Positions 1 through 9,182 are shown, counted from the stretch's first letter. The stretch: 35,422 nt of DNA from Armatimonadota bacterium (GCA_012512265.1 JAAZEM010000038.1:1-35422), one strand, 5' to 3'. A program made the numbers and translations. The notes: generated from the letters alone by a model not told the origin.

Positions 1-24
1 GGCGCGGGCCGGCCGGCCCGCGCC
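1..24. terminator. 24-bp perfect GC palindrome at the window edge
   Basis: The first 24 bases are self-complementary over their full length. They lie 17 nt beyond the stop of the minus-strand gene that ends at 42, so a transcription-stop hairpin is plausible. No T-run is visible, and the window ends here, so the flank on the far side is unknown. The left arm resembles the GGCGCGGG arms of the hairpins at 7913 and 23669. Confidence 0.35.
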
Positions 25-41
25 ACGTGCGGCGTGGATCG

Positions 42-1142
42 TTACGCTCCGAGGAAGCCCTCTTCGAAGAAGACCGGCTTGTAGCCCTTCTCCGTCACCC
101 AGCGGATTGCCGCCTCCACCCGCTGCTGGATATCCGGCTGGTAATGGCTGAGGAACGGGCAGAAGTACTGCTCGTGCACCATCAGCTCGATCACTTCTGC
201 CTCATGCGGGCGTGCAGCAACCTCCTCCAGGTGCGGGACCACGCGCTCCAGCGGAATCGTGTTGACCACCTGGTCGTGCTTGACGAACAGGATGTTCTCG
301 CGCATGTCCTTCCAGTAGTCGCGCGTGTTCACATGCTCCACCTGCTCGCGGTCGAGGTAGTAAGAGACCAGCGGCTCGCCATCTTGCAGGATGAAGTAGC
401 CGGCGAAGCCCCGCATCCCGTGGTCACGGAGGGCACGGCAGGCTTCCAGGGTGGCCGCACCCCAGTGGATCGTGGTGAAGGGGCTGAGGAGCTCCGGACC
501 GGCAAACCGCTCGATCTCCCGGTGGATCAGCACGAAGTCGCGCTCGATCTCCTCGTAGGTCGCCCGCAGGTAGGGCCGGTCGGGATGATCGGCGTAGGCG
601 TGGAAGGTGAGGCGCAGCCAGTCGGCATTCGCTTTCCACTCGTCGCGATAGCGCTCCGGCATCTGCGAGAGGTTGAAGTCGCGCTCATCCGTGGCATAGT
701 AGATGTTGAATTGGACGCGCGCGCCGTAGCGCTGGTGCATCTCGCGCCAGAACGCGAGGTACCAGTTATCAAAGAGCGAGTTGTAGCGCGTGGCGTTGAC
801 CGCGAGGTCCTTCAGAAACTGGATATTGTCATCTACCGAGAAGCGATAGCGCGGGAAGGAGTTGCGGTCCCAAAGCACCGTGATGCTTGCCTCGCCGGCG
901 CCTTCCGCGCGCGCGGTGAGCTTCGTCTCGAAGTCGCGCAGGACCACGTTGCCAACAAAGGTCGTGCCGTCGCGGCGCATTGGAATGCCGTTGACGGTCA
1001 CCGCGGCGTTGGCAGGGGCCTCTCCGCGCACAGTAATCTCAAGCCCGCCCTCGACGGCCTTGCCATCGTGCCGGTTGAGGATATCACCATCCCACGGCTG
1101 AAGAAAACGAACGGTAGATGGCTGTGAATAGCGATCGCTCAT
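42..1142 (-). CDS. polysaccharide-deacetylase-like (beta/alpha) barrel protein
   Basis: This 366-aa protein has no signal peptide. Residues 1 to about 90 look like a small beta-sandwich. The rest resembles a NodB/WbmS-like deacetylase barrel: an SVDDN motif near residue 102, FHAYADHP near 180 giving a possible metal-binding His pair, and HWGAATLEA near 228. The family call comes from these motifs and the overall pattern and is tentative; a carbohydrate-active or unknown enzyme would also fit. The start has AGGAG six bases upstream. It begins 27 nt after the stop of the YdcF-like gene, so the two are probably co-transcribed. Substrate is unknown, and location is probably cytoplasmic. Confidence 0.6.
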   Translation of the reverse strand: MSDRYSQPSTVRFLQPWDGDILNRHDGKAVEGGLEITVRGEAPANAAVTVNGIPMRRDGTTFVGNVVLRDFETKLTARAEGAGEASITVLWDRNSFPRYRFSVDDNIQFLKDLAVNATRYNSLFDNWYLAFWREMHQRYGARVQFNIYYATDERDFNLSQMPERYRDEWKANADWLRLTFHAYADHPDRPYLRATYEEIERDFVLIHREIERFAGPELLSPFTTIHWGAATLEACRALRDHGMRGFAGYFILQDGEPLVSYYLDREQVEHVNTRDYWKDMRENILFVKHDQVVNTIPLERVVPHLEEVAARPHEAEVIELMVHEQYFCPFLSHYQPDIQQRVEAAIRWVTEKGYKPVFFEEGFLGA

Positions 1143-1169
1143 GAGATCTCCTACTCCGCCTGCCCGGCG

Positions 1170-1802
1170 CTACATCCCTCGAAGAACGTCTCGGGCGAGC
1201 ATTAACACCTCTCGCGCGGCCCAGTAGAAACGCCGGTGCAGCACCTGGTTGCGCGCGCACTCGCGAGCCGGGCTGACGTGAACGATGAGGCCAGCTCGGG
1301 TGAACTCCCGCCTCGCCCGCCACAGGTGATAGGGGTCGCTGACCACGATGACCTCCCCCCATCCCTGCTCACGGCAGATCTTCGCCGCGTAGAGAGCGTT
1401 CTCCCGCGTGCTCGTAGACTGCTCCTCGAGGAACAGATCTGCCGCCGGCACGCCGTGCGCGCGGGCCAGCGCCGCGGCAGCGGCGGCTTCGCTCGGCGGA
1501 TAATCGCCGATGCCACCCGTGCAAAGGATCTTCGGCGCCAGCCCACGCTTGTAGAGGGAGACGGCGTGCAGCGTGCGCGCGCGCAGGCTGTCGCCCGGCT
1601 CTCCTCGTTCATCAACGCGCGCGCCCAATACTACGATGGCGTTCGCCGGCCGCGCCCGATCTCCCTGTCCATAGCGGTCAATGAAGTGCGCGGGGATGGC
1701 CACCCCCAGGAATGCGGCCAGTCCGAGCGCGCCCAAAATGCGCCAAACCCTGTGCCCACGGCGCCGCGTTCCTTCCGTGCCCTCTCGGGTGCCGTCACTC
1801 AT
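1170..1802 (-). CDS. YdcF/SanA-like DUF218 membrane protein
   Basis: This 210-aa protein has one N-terminal membrane segment (about residues 18-40) followed by the DUF218/YdcF fold. Visible hallmarks are AIVVLGARV after the anchor, LCTGGIGDYPPSEA, the EEQSTSTRENA motif, and VIVVSDPYHLWRAR. Members of this family (SanA, ElyC, YdcF) act in envelope or vancomycin-permeability functions, but their biochemistry is mostly unresolved. I chose the ATG at 1802 because GGGAAGG lies nine bases upstream; an in-frame ATG at 1826 has no ribosome site. It is followed closely by the deacetylase-like gene, suggesting a cell-envelope operon. Confidence 0.8.
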   Translation of the reverse strand: MSDGTREGTEGTRRRGHRVWRILGALGLAAFLGVAIPAHFIDRYGQGDRARPANAIVVLGARVDERGEPGDSLRARTLHAVSLYKRGLAPKILCTGGIGDYPPSEAAAAAALARAHGVPAADLFLEEQSTSTRENALYAAKICREQGWGEVIVVSDPYHLWRARREFTRAGLIVHVSPARECARNQVLHRRFYWAAREVLMLARDVLRGM

Positions 1803-1951
1803 TTTCGCATACCTTCCCGTTTCCATCGAGGCATGAGGGTTGCCATGACGGCACTCCGCAAGAAGCCGGCGCCTTCACGCGCCCGCGTGACCAGGGTGCG
1901 TTGCCGATAGACCCACAGGAGGGCCGTGGAATATCTGTCGAGGGACGGGGA

Positions 1952-2326
1952 TCAGCGCCGGGCGAGAACCGCCCCGGTATCAGAGGGAGCGCGCGTCTCG
2001 ACATACGGAACAACGAGGCGGTCGCCAGGGTAGAGGACCTGGCCAGTAGAGATCCGGTTGGCAACCGAGAGGATATGCACCATGCGCCGGGGATCCTCGC
2101 CAGGACGGCTGAAGCGCTTGGCAATACTCCACAGGCAATCGCCCCGCTTCACCTCAATCACGACGCTCTGCGGATAGCGCTGGTCGCGCTGGTGCTTCAA
2201 CACGCTGGTAGCAGCGCGCGCCCCGGAGAGAATGAGGAGGCTCAAAGCGACCAACCAGAGGATCGCCGCCATCTCGTCCATCATTCGGCCAAACCGGGAG
2301 CCCCTATTGCTCGTGCGTGCTCTCAT
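1952..2326 (-). CDS. single-TM LysM domain protein
   Basis: This 124-aa protein has an N-terminal membrane segment (about residues 19-42) and then a single LysM motif beginning at VIEVKRGDCLWSIAKRF and ending at LYPGDRLVVPY. LysM domains bind N-acetylglucosamine polymers, so this is likely an anchored peptidoglycan-binding protein with the domain outside the membrane. The ORF runs open further upstream, but a consensus promoter at 2363-2391 places the transcript start near 2355. That selects the ATG at 2326, which has a GGTGGTGA ribosome site. It resembles YneA/SafA-type small LysM proteins, some of which modulate cell division, but nothing here shows that role. Confidence 0.8.
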   Translation of the reverse strand: MRARTSNRGSRFGRMMDEMAAILWLVALSLLILSGARAATSVLKHQRDQRYPQSVVIEVKRGDCLWSIAKRFSRPGEDPRRMVHILSVANRISTGQVLYPGDRLVVPYVETRAPSDTGAVLARR

Positions 2327-2362
2327 AGTCACCACCCGGCTGCCTACTCGGCTGCCACCGGT

Positions 2363-2391
2363 ATCATACCAGATGTTGGGTATTGCGTCAA
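2363..2391 (-). promoter_or_regulatory. sigma70 promoter of the LysM gene
   Basis: Read on the minus strand: TTGACG (2386-2391), a 17-nt spacer, TATGAT (2363-2368). The predicted start near 2355 gives a leader of about 30 nt to the ATG at 2326. Confidence 0.8.
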
Positions 2392-2665
2392 GGCCGTCGG
2401 CTAGATATAGTGGCGATGCCTCTTGCGCCCCGCGGTGGTCGCCCAGGTGGTACACCTCGGATCGCTAATTGCGGCGGAGAGAACGAGACGAGAAGGCGCA
2501 TCCTGTTCTCTATGCTCCCGCCCCGCCCCGTCCCGCCGCACTGGCAGGGCACTCCGCGCGCCGTGGCGAATAGCTCCGCAATCGCGGGGGATTCCCCTCG
2601 CCCTGTGTGCCATATCGACCTGGTGCGCCGCAGTGAGCAACGCATCGGGGTGAAAGGGAATCGGT
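2392..2665. other. intergenic region without a recognisable gene
   Basis: This stretch separates the LysM promoter from the secreted plus-strand gene starting at 2666. I see no convincing promoter, RNA or conserved ORF in it. The only clear site is AAAGGGA six bases before the ATG at 2666. The promoter for the secreted gene must lie here but does not match sigma70 consensus by eye. Confidence 0.5.
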
Positions 2666-5149
2666 ATGGAGGCTCTGATGGGATGCCTATTGGCTCTTCT
2701 GGGCGTCGGGGCAGCGATGGGTGCGGCGGAGGCGGGTCCGGCAGCCACTGGCGCCGGCTCATTCCAAACACTCGCAGCCATCACATTGGACGAGGCCCCC
2801 TGGTCGGCGGTGCTCGTGCCGGAGGAGGGACCTCCGCGCGACGGTGCCCCGACGCAGGCACTGCGCTGGCCCGTGGCTGAGCAACCGGGGCCGGACTCGC
2901 CCGTGCTCCTCACCGACTGGTCTGGGGTGGATGCGGTGCGTTTCTGGCTGCATCTGGATAAACCGTGTCCCTTCAGGCTGAACGTGCTCCTCACCGGTGA
3001 GATGAACGGCTACTTCATGACGAGCATCCCGCTCGATTTCACCGGGTGGCGGCAGTTCACGCTTCCCATCGAGTCGTTTGGCAAGGTGCGTGAGGCCGAT
3101 CTGGCGGCAGCACGGCGTCTCTCCTTCCGGGCGCAGGGCTACGGGCAGCCAGAAATCGAGAAGACAACGGTGTGGTGGGTGGATCAGGTTGAGGCGCGGC
3201 CCAAGCCGGGGGTCAAGCTCCCCATCGCCCCGATTGGACCGGCGGCTACTCGCGCCGCCTGGGAGGCGCTAGCCCGGGAGGGCAATCCCTATCTGATCCT
3301 GAACGCCCGGCGCTATCAAGCAGAGCTTCCGCCCTTCCGGCCGCCTGCGGAGATCCGCAGCGCCTGGCAATACCGCGGCGTCGCCGAACAGCTGGTGCCT
3401 CTCGCCTACGCCGTCGCCGATCCGGCATCGCCCCACCGGGGGAGGGAGGACCTGCTGGAGCATGCTCTCGGACTCGTCGATTGGCTCACCGCGCAGTGCC
3501 ACGATGAGGGCTGGTGGTGGCGCAATGGGCCTCTCCCGGGCGATCCCAACGTCAACCGCTTCACGCTGAGCCCGCTGCTGGATGGCATCCGCTGGCTGCG
3601 CATGCTTCCCGAGGGAGAGGCTGCCTGGCCGCGTTGGCGCGACGCGCTGGCAAGGGCCATCGACCTGCAACGCCGGGCCTACCGGCACGAAGAGGCGTGG
3701 GATTGGGCCGGGCTGGCCGGCGGCCTCTACGCGAATCAGGATCTCTGCTACGTGCTGATCATGGCCCTCTCCGCCGAGCTTTACCAGCGCCCCGAAGACC
3801 TCGAAGAGGCGAAGGCGATGCTCCGCAAAGTGGCGGAGAGCCAGCTGCCGGACGGCGGTTTCCGGTATATCGGGCAGGAGAACGAGGCGCCCGTCTACCA
3901 CGCGCTCAACTTGATCATCCTGGGGCGCTACGCGAAGCTCACCGGCGATCCCCTGGCCCTGAAGCTGCTGAAGCAGACCGCCAACTACTGGCCACTGGTC
4001 CTCACCGCCGAGGCCCAGCCGGAGTACTGGAGCGACGTGTGGTGGAAGCAGAGCTGGGGCTACGTGTGGCGCGAGGCATTGGTGATCGCGGCCGGCGCGA
4101 CGGGCGATGAGCGCGTCCAGTGGCTGATGTGGCGCGCCCTGGAGCGGGCAGCGCCCGATGATGGGGGCGTCGGAGGCATCTATTGCGCGCCGTGGTGGAC
4201 CGGAACCGCGCCCGGCCAGGCGATGCCGGAGCGCTTCGTGGCTCGCGACCGCAACATGCGCGGCATCCGCGGGCGCGCGGGCCAATGGTATTTCGGCGTG
4301 ACCCAAGGCCGCGGCCTGCGCAACACCTTCACCGGAGGGCTGATCACCAGTCCGGTTGCACCGCAGCCGCTGCTGGCGGCGTTCCGCGGCGCGCAGATCC
4401 ACGTGCTGGAGGATGAGACACGCTACACCACCTGGTTCCTCTCGGAGCGCGAGGATCGCACGGCGCTCGCGTTGCGCCCGGATGTGGCCGGCGCGCTGGG
4501 AGCGCGCTACACGCTCCAGCCCGGGAAGATCAACAGCGTGCCCACGCCGGAAACGCCCCCGTCGCCCTGGCAGGTGACCCAGGTGTGGCGAGCCGCGGGC
4601 GACGGCATCCTCGGAATGGTGGTCCTGGAGGCGACCCAGGACGCGCGCGCGGCTGCCGTTGCCGGGCGGATCGGGATGGGCCGACGCCAGGTGAGGGAGG
4701 TCGCGCCCGGGGTGTGGGCGTGCGGGCCGCTGCGCGTGAAGCTCCTGCGCCAGTTTGGCACCGTCTCGGCGCAGCCGGTGCCCGGCTACAACATGCCGCG
4801 CGAGAAAGGCTGGCCCGGTGTGGAGATGCTCCAACGGATCCCCGGCGGCGCCAAGCGCGGCGACCGGTTTGTTTACGCCATCTGGGTGGGGAACGAGAGC
4901 TCGACCCCGCCGGACACACTCGACCTGCTGCAGGGCGACACGGGCTGGGTGGCACGCTGGGCGGACGGGCGCAGCGTCGCTGCCCTCTTCAACCCGGACG
5001 CGCAGCCTCGGGTGGCGCGGGTGCCCTGGACCGGGCCGGCACCCACCGCCTGGATCGGCGAGACGCCGGAAACCCGGAAGCTCGATCTGGCAGACGGTAT
5101 GGCGTCCATACAGCTCCCGCCCGGCGCGTGCGCGCTCGTGGAGCAGTGA
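2666..5149 (+). CDS. secreted protein with an N-terminal sugar-binding-like domain and an alpha/alpha-toroid
   Basis: This 827-aa protein starts with a signal peptide (hydrophobic to about residue 22, Ala-rich cleavage region). Residues about 30-175 look like a beta-sandwich of the CIA30/carbohydrate-binding type, with a DFTGWRQFTLPI stretch. From about 185 to 560 the repeated aromatic and Trp-rich helical pattern (HDEGWWWRNGPL, EEAWDWAGLAGGLYANQD, YWSDVWWKQSWGYVWREA) fits an alpha/alpha-toroid, as in heparinase-like lyases and unsaturated glycuronyl hydrolases. The C-terminal 200 residues look like a beta-sandwich. A role in polysaccharide breakdown outside the cytoplasm is inferred; no catalytic residue was identified with confidence. 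The next secreted gene starts 52 nt downstream, probably in the same transcript. Confidence 0.6.
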   Translation: MEALMGCLLALLGVGAAMGAAEAGPAATGAGSFQTLAAITLDEAPWSAVLVPEEGPPRDGAPTQALRWPVAEQPGPDSPVLLTDWSGVDAVRFWLHLDKPCPFRLNVLLTGEMNGYFMTSIPLDFTGWRQFTLPIESFGKVREADLAAARRLSFRAQGYGQPEIEKTTVWWVDQVEARPKPGVKLPIAPIGPAATRAAWEALAREGNPYLILNARRYQAELPPFRPPAEIRSAWQYRGVAEQLVPLAYAVADPASPHRGREDLLEHALGLVDWLTAQCHDEGWWWRNGPLPGDPNVNRFTLSPLLDGIRWLRMLPEGEAAWPRWRDALARAIDLQRRAYRHEEAWDWAGLAGGLYANQDLCYVLIMALSAELYQRPEDLEEAKAMLRKVAESQLPDGGFRYIGQENEAPVYHALNLIILGRYAKLTGDPLALKLLKQTANYWPLVLTAEAQPEYWSDVWWKQSWGYVWREALVIAAGATGDERVQWLMWRALERAAPDDGGVGGIYCAPWWTGTAPGQAMPERFVARDRNMRGIRGRAGQWYFGVTQGRGLRNTFTGGLITSPVAPQPLLAAFRGAQIHVLEDETRYTTWFLSEREDRTALALRPDVAGALGARYTLQPGKINSVPTPETPPSPWQVTQVWRAAGDGILGMVVLEATQDARAAAVAGRIGMGRRQVREVAPGVWACGPLRVKLLRQFGTVSAQPVPGYNMPREKGWPGVEMLQRIPGGAKRGDRFVYAIWVGNESSTPPDTLDLLQGDTGWVARWADGRSVAALFNPDAQPRVARVPWTGPAPTAWIGETPETRKLDLADGMASIQLPPGACALVEQ

Positions 5150-5200
5150 GAGCGAGTGACGGCAGGCATGGCGAAACTGTTCGATTGGGAGGAAGTGGGA

Positions 5201-7654
5201 ATGCGTCACGGAGCAGGTAGAGAGACGCGAAGCGGGAGGCGCCCTTATCGCTGGCTTTCCGCCGCGCTGGGGATCGCGATGGCGCTGCTGGCGCGAGCGG
5301 GGACGGCCCAGGCAGCCGGTTTTCCGCCCGTGGTCCGAGGCGCGCGCGCGGTGCTCCTGCGCCCGGACCCGGGCCCGCTCACGATCCGGATCACGAAGCG
5401 CGACCTGAACATCTACGACGGCCCGGACACGCTCGCGGCCAAGCTGTACGACCCGCGCCGCCGCCTCGTCGGCACCCTGGAGCTCCCGGACGACGGGAAC
5501 ACCGGCAAGGGCCTGGCAACGGAGACGCAATCGGGCGAACTGAAGCTCACCTGCGAGACGCCAGGTGTGTACCGGCTCGTCATCGCGTGCAACCATGACC
5601 TGGTGTTCGGTCTGGAGACGTCCAGCAAGGGCGTGATGATCGAGGGCGATATCCTCCTGAACGATGGCAACGTCTCCGGCAGGCTCTGCTTCGCGCCCCC
5701 GGAGGGCGCATTCGAGGTGACGGCGCAGGCGCTGCACGAGCCCGGCATCCAGAAGATGCCGCTCCTCGACGCGAAGGGCACCGCACTCCACACCTTCGAC
5801 CTGGCGAAGCCAGCCGCGGACCAGAGCTTCTCCGTGCCCGCCGAGGCGGGCGCGCGCGACGGGCTGTGGCACCTCGATCTGAAGGCGATGGACGTGAGGA
5901 TCCGCGTCTCCAACGTGACGCATTGGACCTTCGACGCCGCCGCCTATTTCGACCCGGCCCCCCTGCGCTGGATGCTCCTCCCGTACAACGAGGCGCGCTA
6001 TCTGAAGCCGGGCCAGAGCGCCGAGCTCCAGTACACGCTGCGCAACCGCACGGACCGGCCCACAGCGTTCCGGGTGGAGGCCACGGGCCGCGACGGCCTG
6101 GCCTGCCGCGTGATCGAGCCGGCCTCGCCTGTCGCGCTGGAGAAAGGCGAGGCACGCACCATTCGCGTCGCCGTTCGGGTGCCGGCCACGGCGAAGCCTG
6201 GCTCCGTGCTCGAAGGAGTTGTGAGCGCCACGGCCTCGCACGACGCGGAGGTGGCGCAGAGCGCCGGGATCGAAGTGCGCATTGGCGATTCGCCCGTCTC
6301 GCGCCCGCTGAAGCTGCCGGTCGTCCATGAACGCTACCGGCATGAGAACGCGCTGTTCGGCTACGCGCCCGACTACGTGCCGAACGAGGTCTATTTCGAC
6401 CGGCAGAACCGACCGGTGATCCGCCAGCGCACGGAGAGTGCCTACCTGACGAACGCGCTCACCCTGCTGGAGGGGGAGCGATGGGTGGAGCGCTCCTTCG
6501 TGCCGGCGCTGCAGAAAGCCTACCCGGGCTACCGAGGAATCTACTTCGGCGGGGGCTTCCTGGGCGCGAAGGTCGCTTTTGATGGCGAGAACGGCGCCTA
6601 CACGATTGTGAGCGTGATGACCGCCGACCGCAAGCGCCAGAGCGTGCTTCTCTACACGCCGGACGGGGGGCGCACCTATACGACGCACGAGCTGCCGGGG
6701 AACCAGTTCGATATCGAGCAGTTCACGGGGCACAACGCCCTCTCCATCCCCCCGCCGGTGCTTGCCTATCGGCAAACGGCCTCGCGGCCCGAACCGTTCG
6801 CCAGCGTGAACGACCTGCTCCTCTACCTGCCCAAGAAGGTGAACGGGAAGCTCGTTCTGGGCGAGCCGGTGCTCGTCTCAAACCGGTGTCTCGGCTCGTG
6901 CCAGCACTCGGGCGGGCCGGCCTCGACGGCGACGCGCGATGGCAAGACGCACATCGTTTGGGGTGAAGTGACCGATGAGAAGGTGCCAGGGGTGCCCACC
7001 TACGTCGCCACGTATGATCACGCCACGGGGAAGCTGAGCGAGAAGGTCCTCCTCGCCTACGCGCCCCCGATCAACGACGTGCATAACGTGCCGGCGATCT
7101 GCATGGATAGCCAGGGCTACCTGCACGTGGTGGCCGGCGCGCACGGCGAACCATTCCAGTATCTCCGGTCGCTGCGGCCCAACGACTCCAGCGCCTGGAC
7201 CAAACCGGTGGAGGTCCTTTCCGCTGGCTACATCACCGACAAGACGGATGCCGATGGATCCGGCCGGCAGACCTATGTCTCGCTGGTGTGCGGCCCGGAC
7301 GATACACTGCACATCGCCTACCGGCAATGGCGGCGGGGAGTGGAGCCCTACCACGGCGGGGAAACCTACGCGGCGCTCTCTGTGCAGAGCAAGCCGAAGG
7401 ATGGACCGTGGGGTCCCGCCCGGCCGCTCGTCGTTCCGCCCGTGCCCGGCTACTCGATCTACTACCACAAGCTGACGATCGACCGGCGCGGCTGGCTCTA
7501 CCTGTCGTACAACCACTGGACGAGCGACCAGAGCTACCAGAACGAGTTCCCGGAGCGGCATCACCACCGCGCGGTGCTCGTCTCGAAGGATGACGGAAAG
7601 AGCTGGAAGCTGGCGGAAACACGAGACTTCCTGGAGGGAATAGCGCGCCGGTAG
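5201..7654 (+). CDS. secreted BNR/Asp-box repeat protein
   Basis: This 817-aa protein starts at the ATG at 5201, chosen because a full GGGAGGAAG ribosome site lies eight bases before it. In-frame codons at 5156 and 5168 lack one. A signal peptide follows a basic N-region (LSAALGIAMALLARAGTAQA). The first 180 residues are a beta-rich domain. About 280-375 resembles a CARDB/NEW3-type immunoglobulin-like domain (LKPGQSAELQYTLRNRT). From about 385 a beta-propeller pattern carries Asp-box-like turns such as YTPDGGRTYT and SKDDGKSWK. This matches the BNR_4 class, which includes sialidase-like and polysaccharide-lyase propellers. The specific substrate cannot be read from sequence. It follows the alpha/alpha-toroid gene by 51 nt, so a joint polysaccharide role is likely. 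Confidence 0.7.
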   Translation: MRHGAGRETRSGRRPYRWLSAALGIAMALLARAGTAQAAGFPPVVRGARAVLLRPDPGPLTIRITKRDLNIYDGPDTLAAKLYDPRRRLVGTLELPDDGNTGKGLATETQSGELKLTCETPGVYRLVIACNHDLVFGLETSSKGVMIEGDILLNDGNVSGRLCFAPPEGAFEVTAQALHEPGIQKMPLLDAKGTALHTFDLAKPAADQSFSVPAEAGARDGLWHLDLKAMDVRIRVSNVTHWTFDAAAYFDPAPLRWMLLPYNEARYLKPGQSAELQYTLRNRTDRPTAFRVEATGRDGLACRVIEPASPVALEKGEARTIRVAVRVPATAKPGSVLEGVVSATASHDAEVAQSAGIEVRIGDSPVSRPLKLPVVHERYRHENALFGYAPDYVPNEVYFDRQNRPVIRQRTESAYLTNALTLLEGERWVERSFVPALQKAYPGYRGIYFGGGFLGAKVAFDGENGAYTIVSVMTADRKRQSVLLYTPDGGRTYTTHELPGNQFDIEQFTGHNALSIPPPVLAYRQTASRPEPFASVNDLLLYLPKKVNGKLVLGEPVLVSNRCLGSCQHSGGPASTATRDGKTHIVWGEVTDEKVPGVPTYVATYDHATGKLSEKVLLAYAPPINDVHNVPAICMDSQGYLHVVAGAHGEPFQYLRSLRPNDSSAWTKPVEVLSAGYITDKTDADGSGRQTYVSLVCGPDDTLHIAYRQWRRGVEPYHGGETYAALSVQSKPKDGPWGPARPLVVPPVPGYSIYYHKLTIDRRGWLYLSYNHWTSDQSYQNEFPERHHHRAVLVSKDDGKSWKLAETRDFLEGIARR

Positions 7655-7678
7655 ATCAGGCGCGCTGGCAGATATGAC

Positions 7679-7710
7679 AAAGGGCCGCGCTCTAAAGAGC
7701 GCGGCCCTTT
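7679..7710. terminator. bidirectional intrinsic terminator
   Basis: A perfect 15-bp stem (7679-7693 with 7696-7710) closes on a 2-nt AA gap, so the real loop is formed by opening the inner pairs. The arm begins AAA and ends TTT, giving short T-runs in both directions. It lies 25 nt after the BNR gene stop and 3 nt beyond the 3' end of tRNA-Gln on the opposite strand, so it serves both transcripts. Confidence 0.85.
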
Positions 7711-7712
7711 CG

Positions 7713-7786
7713 TGGCTGCCCGGGATGGATTCGAACCACCGTCGACTGATCCAGAGTCAGTTGTCCTGCCACTAGACGACCGGGCA
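7713..7786 (-). tRNA. tRNA-Gln (anticodon CTG)
   Basis: This is a 74-nt cloverleaf on the minus strand, including an encoded CCA at 7713-7715. The acceptor arm is TGCCCGG pairing with CCGGGCA, the discriminator base is G, and the T-loop is TTCGAAT. The anticodon stem ACTGA/TCAGT encloses loop CTCTGGA, so the anticodon is CTG and it reads CAG. U1-A72 is typical of glutamine tRNAs. Confidence 0.95.
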
Positions 7787-7807
7787 GTATCCCATCCTGT
7801 CGTGCCT

Positions 7808-7836
7808 ATTATACCACCGGCACGCACACGTGTCAA
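7808..7836 (-). promoter_or_regulatory. consensus sigma70 promoter of tRNA-Gln
   Basis: On the minus strand, TTGACA (7831-7836), 17 nt, TATAAT (7808-7813): both hexamers are perfect. The start is predicted near 7801, about 15 nt before the mature tRNA 5' end at 7786. Confidence 0.93.
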
Positions 7837-7912
7837 CACCCTGTTCGCGCAATCGCACCCGACCCGAGAGGCGCGGGCCAACCGACCGGTAAGGTTTCAC
7901 GCATGCGAGGCA

Positions 7913-7942
7913 ACCGGCGCGGGGGTTCGTGCCCGCGCCGGT
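7913..7942 (-). terminator. GC hairpin after the Gfo/Idh/MocA gene
   Basis: An 11-bp perfect stem (7913-7923 with 7932-7942) has an 8-nt loop and lies 37 nt beyond the stop of the minus-strand oxidoreductase. No T-run follows. The stem sequence ACCGGCGCGGG is the same as in the hairpin at 23669, which also follows a minus-strand gene. Confidence 0.55.
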
Positions 7943-7979
7943 CTCCGTCTCCGCGAAACGAGGCGGTTGCCCCCGGAGG

Positions 7980-8966
7980 CTACAGCTCTACGACGCGGCC
8001 CTCGCGGCTCGCCTCGTAGGCACCCAGGATAACGCGCAGAACGTCGATCCCATCCTCCTCGCTCTGCACAGGGCGCGCGCCAGTGGCGAGACATTCGGCG
8101 AAGTGGCGCGTCTCGGCATGGAAGCCGTTCATTGGGGGCAACTCTTCCTGCTCCACATCCTGGCCCAGCATCTTCCGGAAAAACTGCTGCCCGGAGCCCC
8201 ACATCTGACCCTTCTCGCCGATGACGTGGAACTTCCAGAAGCCGCCCGGCCACTCCCACGACCAGGAAGTGAAGATCTGGCCCATCGCGCCATTCTCAAA
8301 GCGCACCAGGACGTTGGCGGAATCCTCGCCCTCGAGCAGGGGCTGATCGAAGTTCTGGATCATCGCTGTCACCTGCTTCGGACGGCTTCCCGCGAGGTAG
8401 AGGAGCAGGTAGGAGGGGTGGTAGCCGGTGTCGATCAGCTCTCCGCCGCCCGCCGTCGCGAGGGAGGCGCGCCAGCCCCACGTCTCCTTGTCTCGGGAGA
8501 TGCGGAAGCAATCGGCCGTCTTCACCGAGAGGACGCGCCCGAAGACGCCCTCATCCAGCAGCTGCCGGGCGCGCTGGACGCACGGCGTGAAGATCTGATT
8601 GTGGGCGCAGGCGATGGTGATCCCGTTCCGTTCCTTCGCCGCGGTGATCTCGGCGGCCTCCGCCAGGGTGATGCAGAGCGGCTTCTCGCACAGGACGTGC
8701 TTGCCTGCATCCGCGGCAGCCACGATAGCCGCCTTGTGAAGATGATGCGGCAGGCAGATATCCACGGCGTCGAGGTCCGCTTTTGCCAGCATCTCGCTCC
8801 AATCAGCGAATCCCTCGGCACCGCCCACCTTCTCCGCCATCTTCGCCCGGTTTCCAGCGTCCACGTCGCACACCGCGGTTACCTTCGCGAGATCGCCTGC
8901 TGCCAGCCATCCATCTGCGTGCGCGTGAGCAATCCCGCCACACCCAATGATCCCAACCTTCAGCAT
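7980..8966 (-). CDS. Gfo/Idh/MocA family NAD(P)-dependent oxidoreductase
   Basis: This 328-aa protein has an N-terminal Rossmann fold with GIIGCGGIAHAHADGW directly after the start and an Asp after the second strand (VCDVDAGNR), which favours NAD over NADP. The family EKP motif is present as CEKPLCITLAEA at about residue 95. The C-terminal alpha/beta domain contains the typical GGGELIDTGYHPSYLLLYLAG with a conserved Asp and His used in catalysis. These enzymes oxidise or epimerise sugars and inositols; the substrate here is unknown. The open frame extends upstream, but the ATG at 8966 has a purine-rich GAGAGGGAAGAG site and places the fold at the N terminus. It is divergent from the HtrA gene. 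Confidence 0.9.
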   Translation of the reverse strand: MLKVGIIGCGGIAHAHADGWLAAGDLAKVTAVCDVDAGNRAKMAEKVGGAEGFADWSEMLAKADLDAVDICLPHHLHKAAIVAAADAGKHVLCEKPLCITLAEAAEITAAKERNGITIACAHNQIFTPCVQRARQLLDEGVFGRVLSVKTADCFRISRDKETWGWRASLATAGGGELIDTGYHPSYLLLYLAGSRPKQVTAMIQNFDQPLLEGEDSANVLVRFENGAMGQIFTSWSWEWPGGFWKFHVIGEKGQMWGSGQQFFRKMLGQDVEQEELPPMNGFHAETRHFAECLATGARPVQSEEDGIDVLRVILGAYEASREGRVVEL

Positions 8967-9182
8967 GGCTCTTCCCTCTCTCTCCGAGCGAGTGCCCGTG
9001 CACCCGCCGTCACATTTCGGTGCGCCCAAGATGGCTCCTGCTGTTGCCGGCGCAGAACAGCGCCCGCGCCCACCAGGCCCTCGCCCGGGCGCTGTGGCGG
9101 CGGGAGCAGGACACGCTGTTGGCCTCATCGAACAGGGATCGCGGGGGTGTCGCGGGTCGAACGCCCATCCCGGGCCGGCGAT

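Noticed and set aside
27..1127. Plus-strand frame opposite the deacetylase-like gene
   Set aside because: No ribosome site, and the minus-strand protein has recognisable motifs and operon context.
3269..6775. Very long open frame on the minus strand (1168 codons)
   Set aside because: It lies antisense to two secreted proteins with signal peptides and ribosome sites; its translation is Arg/His/Gly-rich without domains, as expected of a GC-rich shadow.
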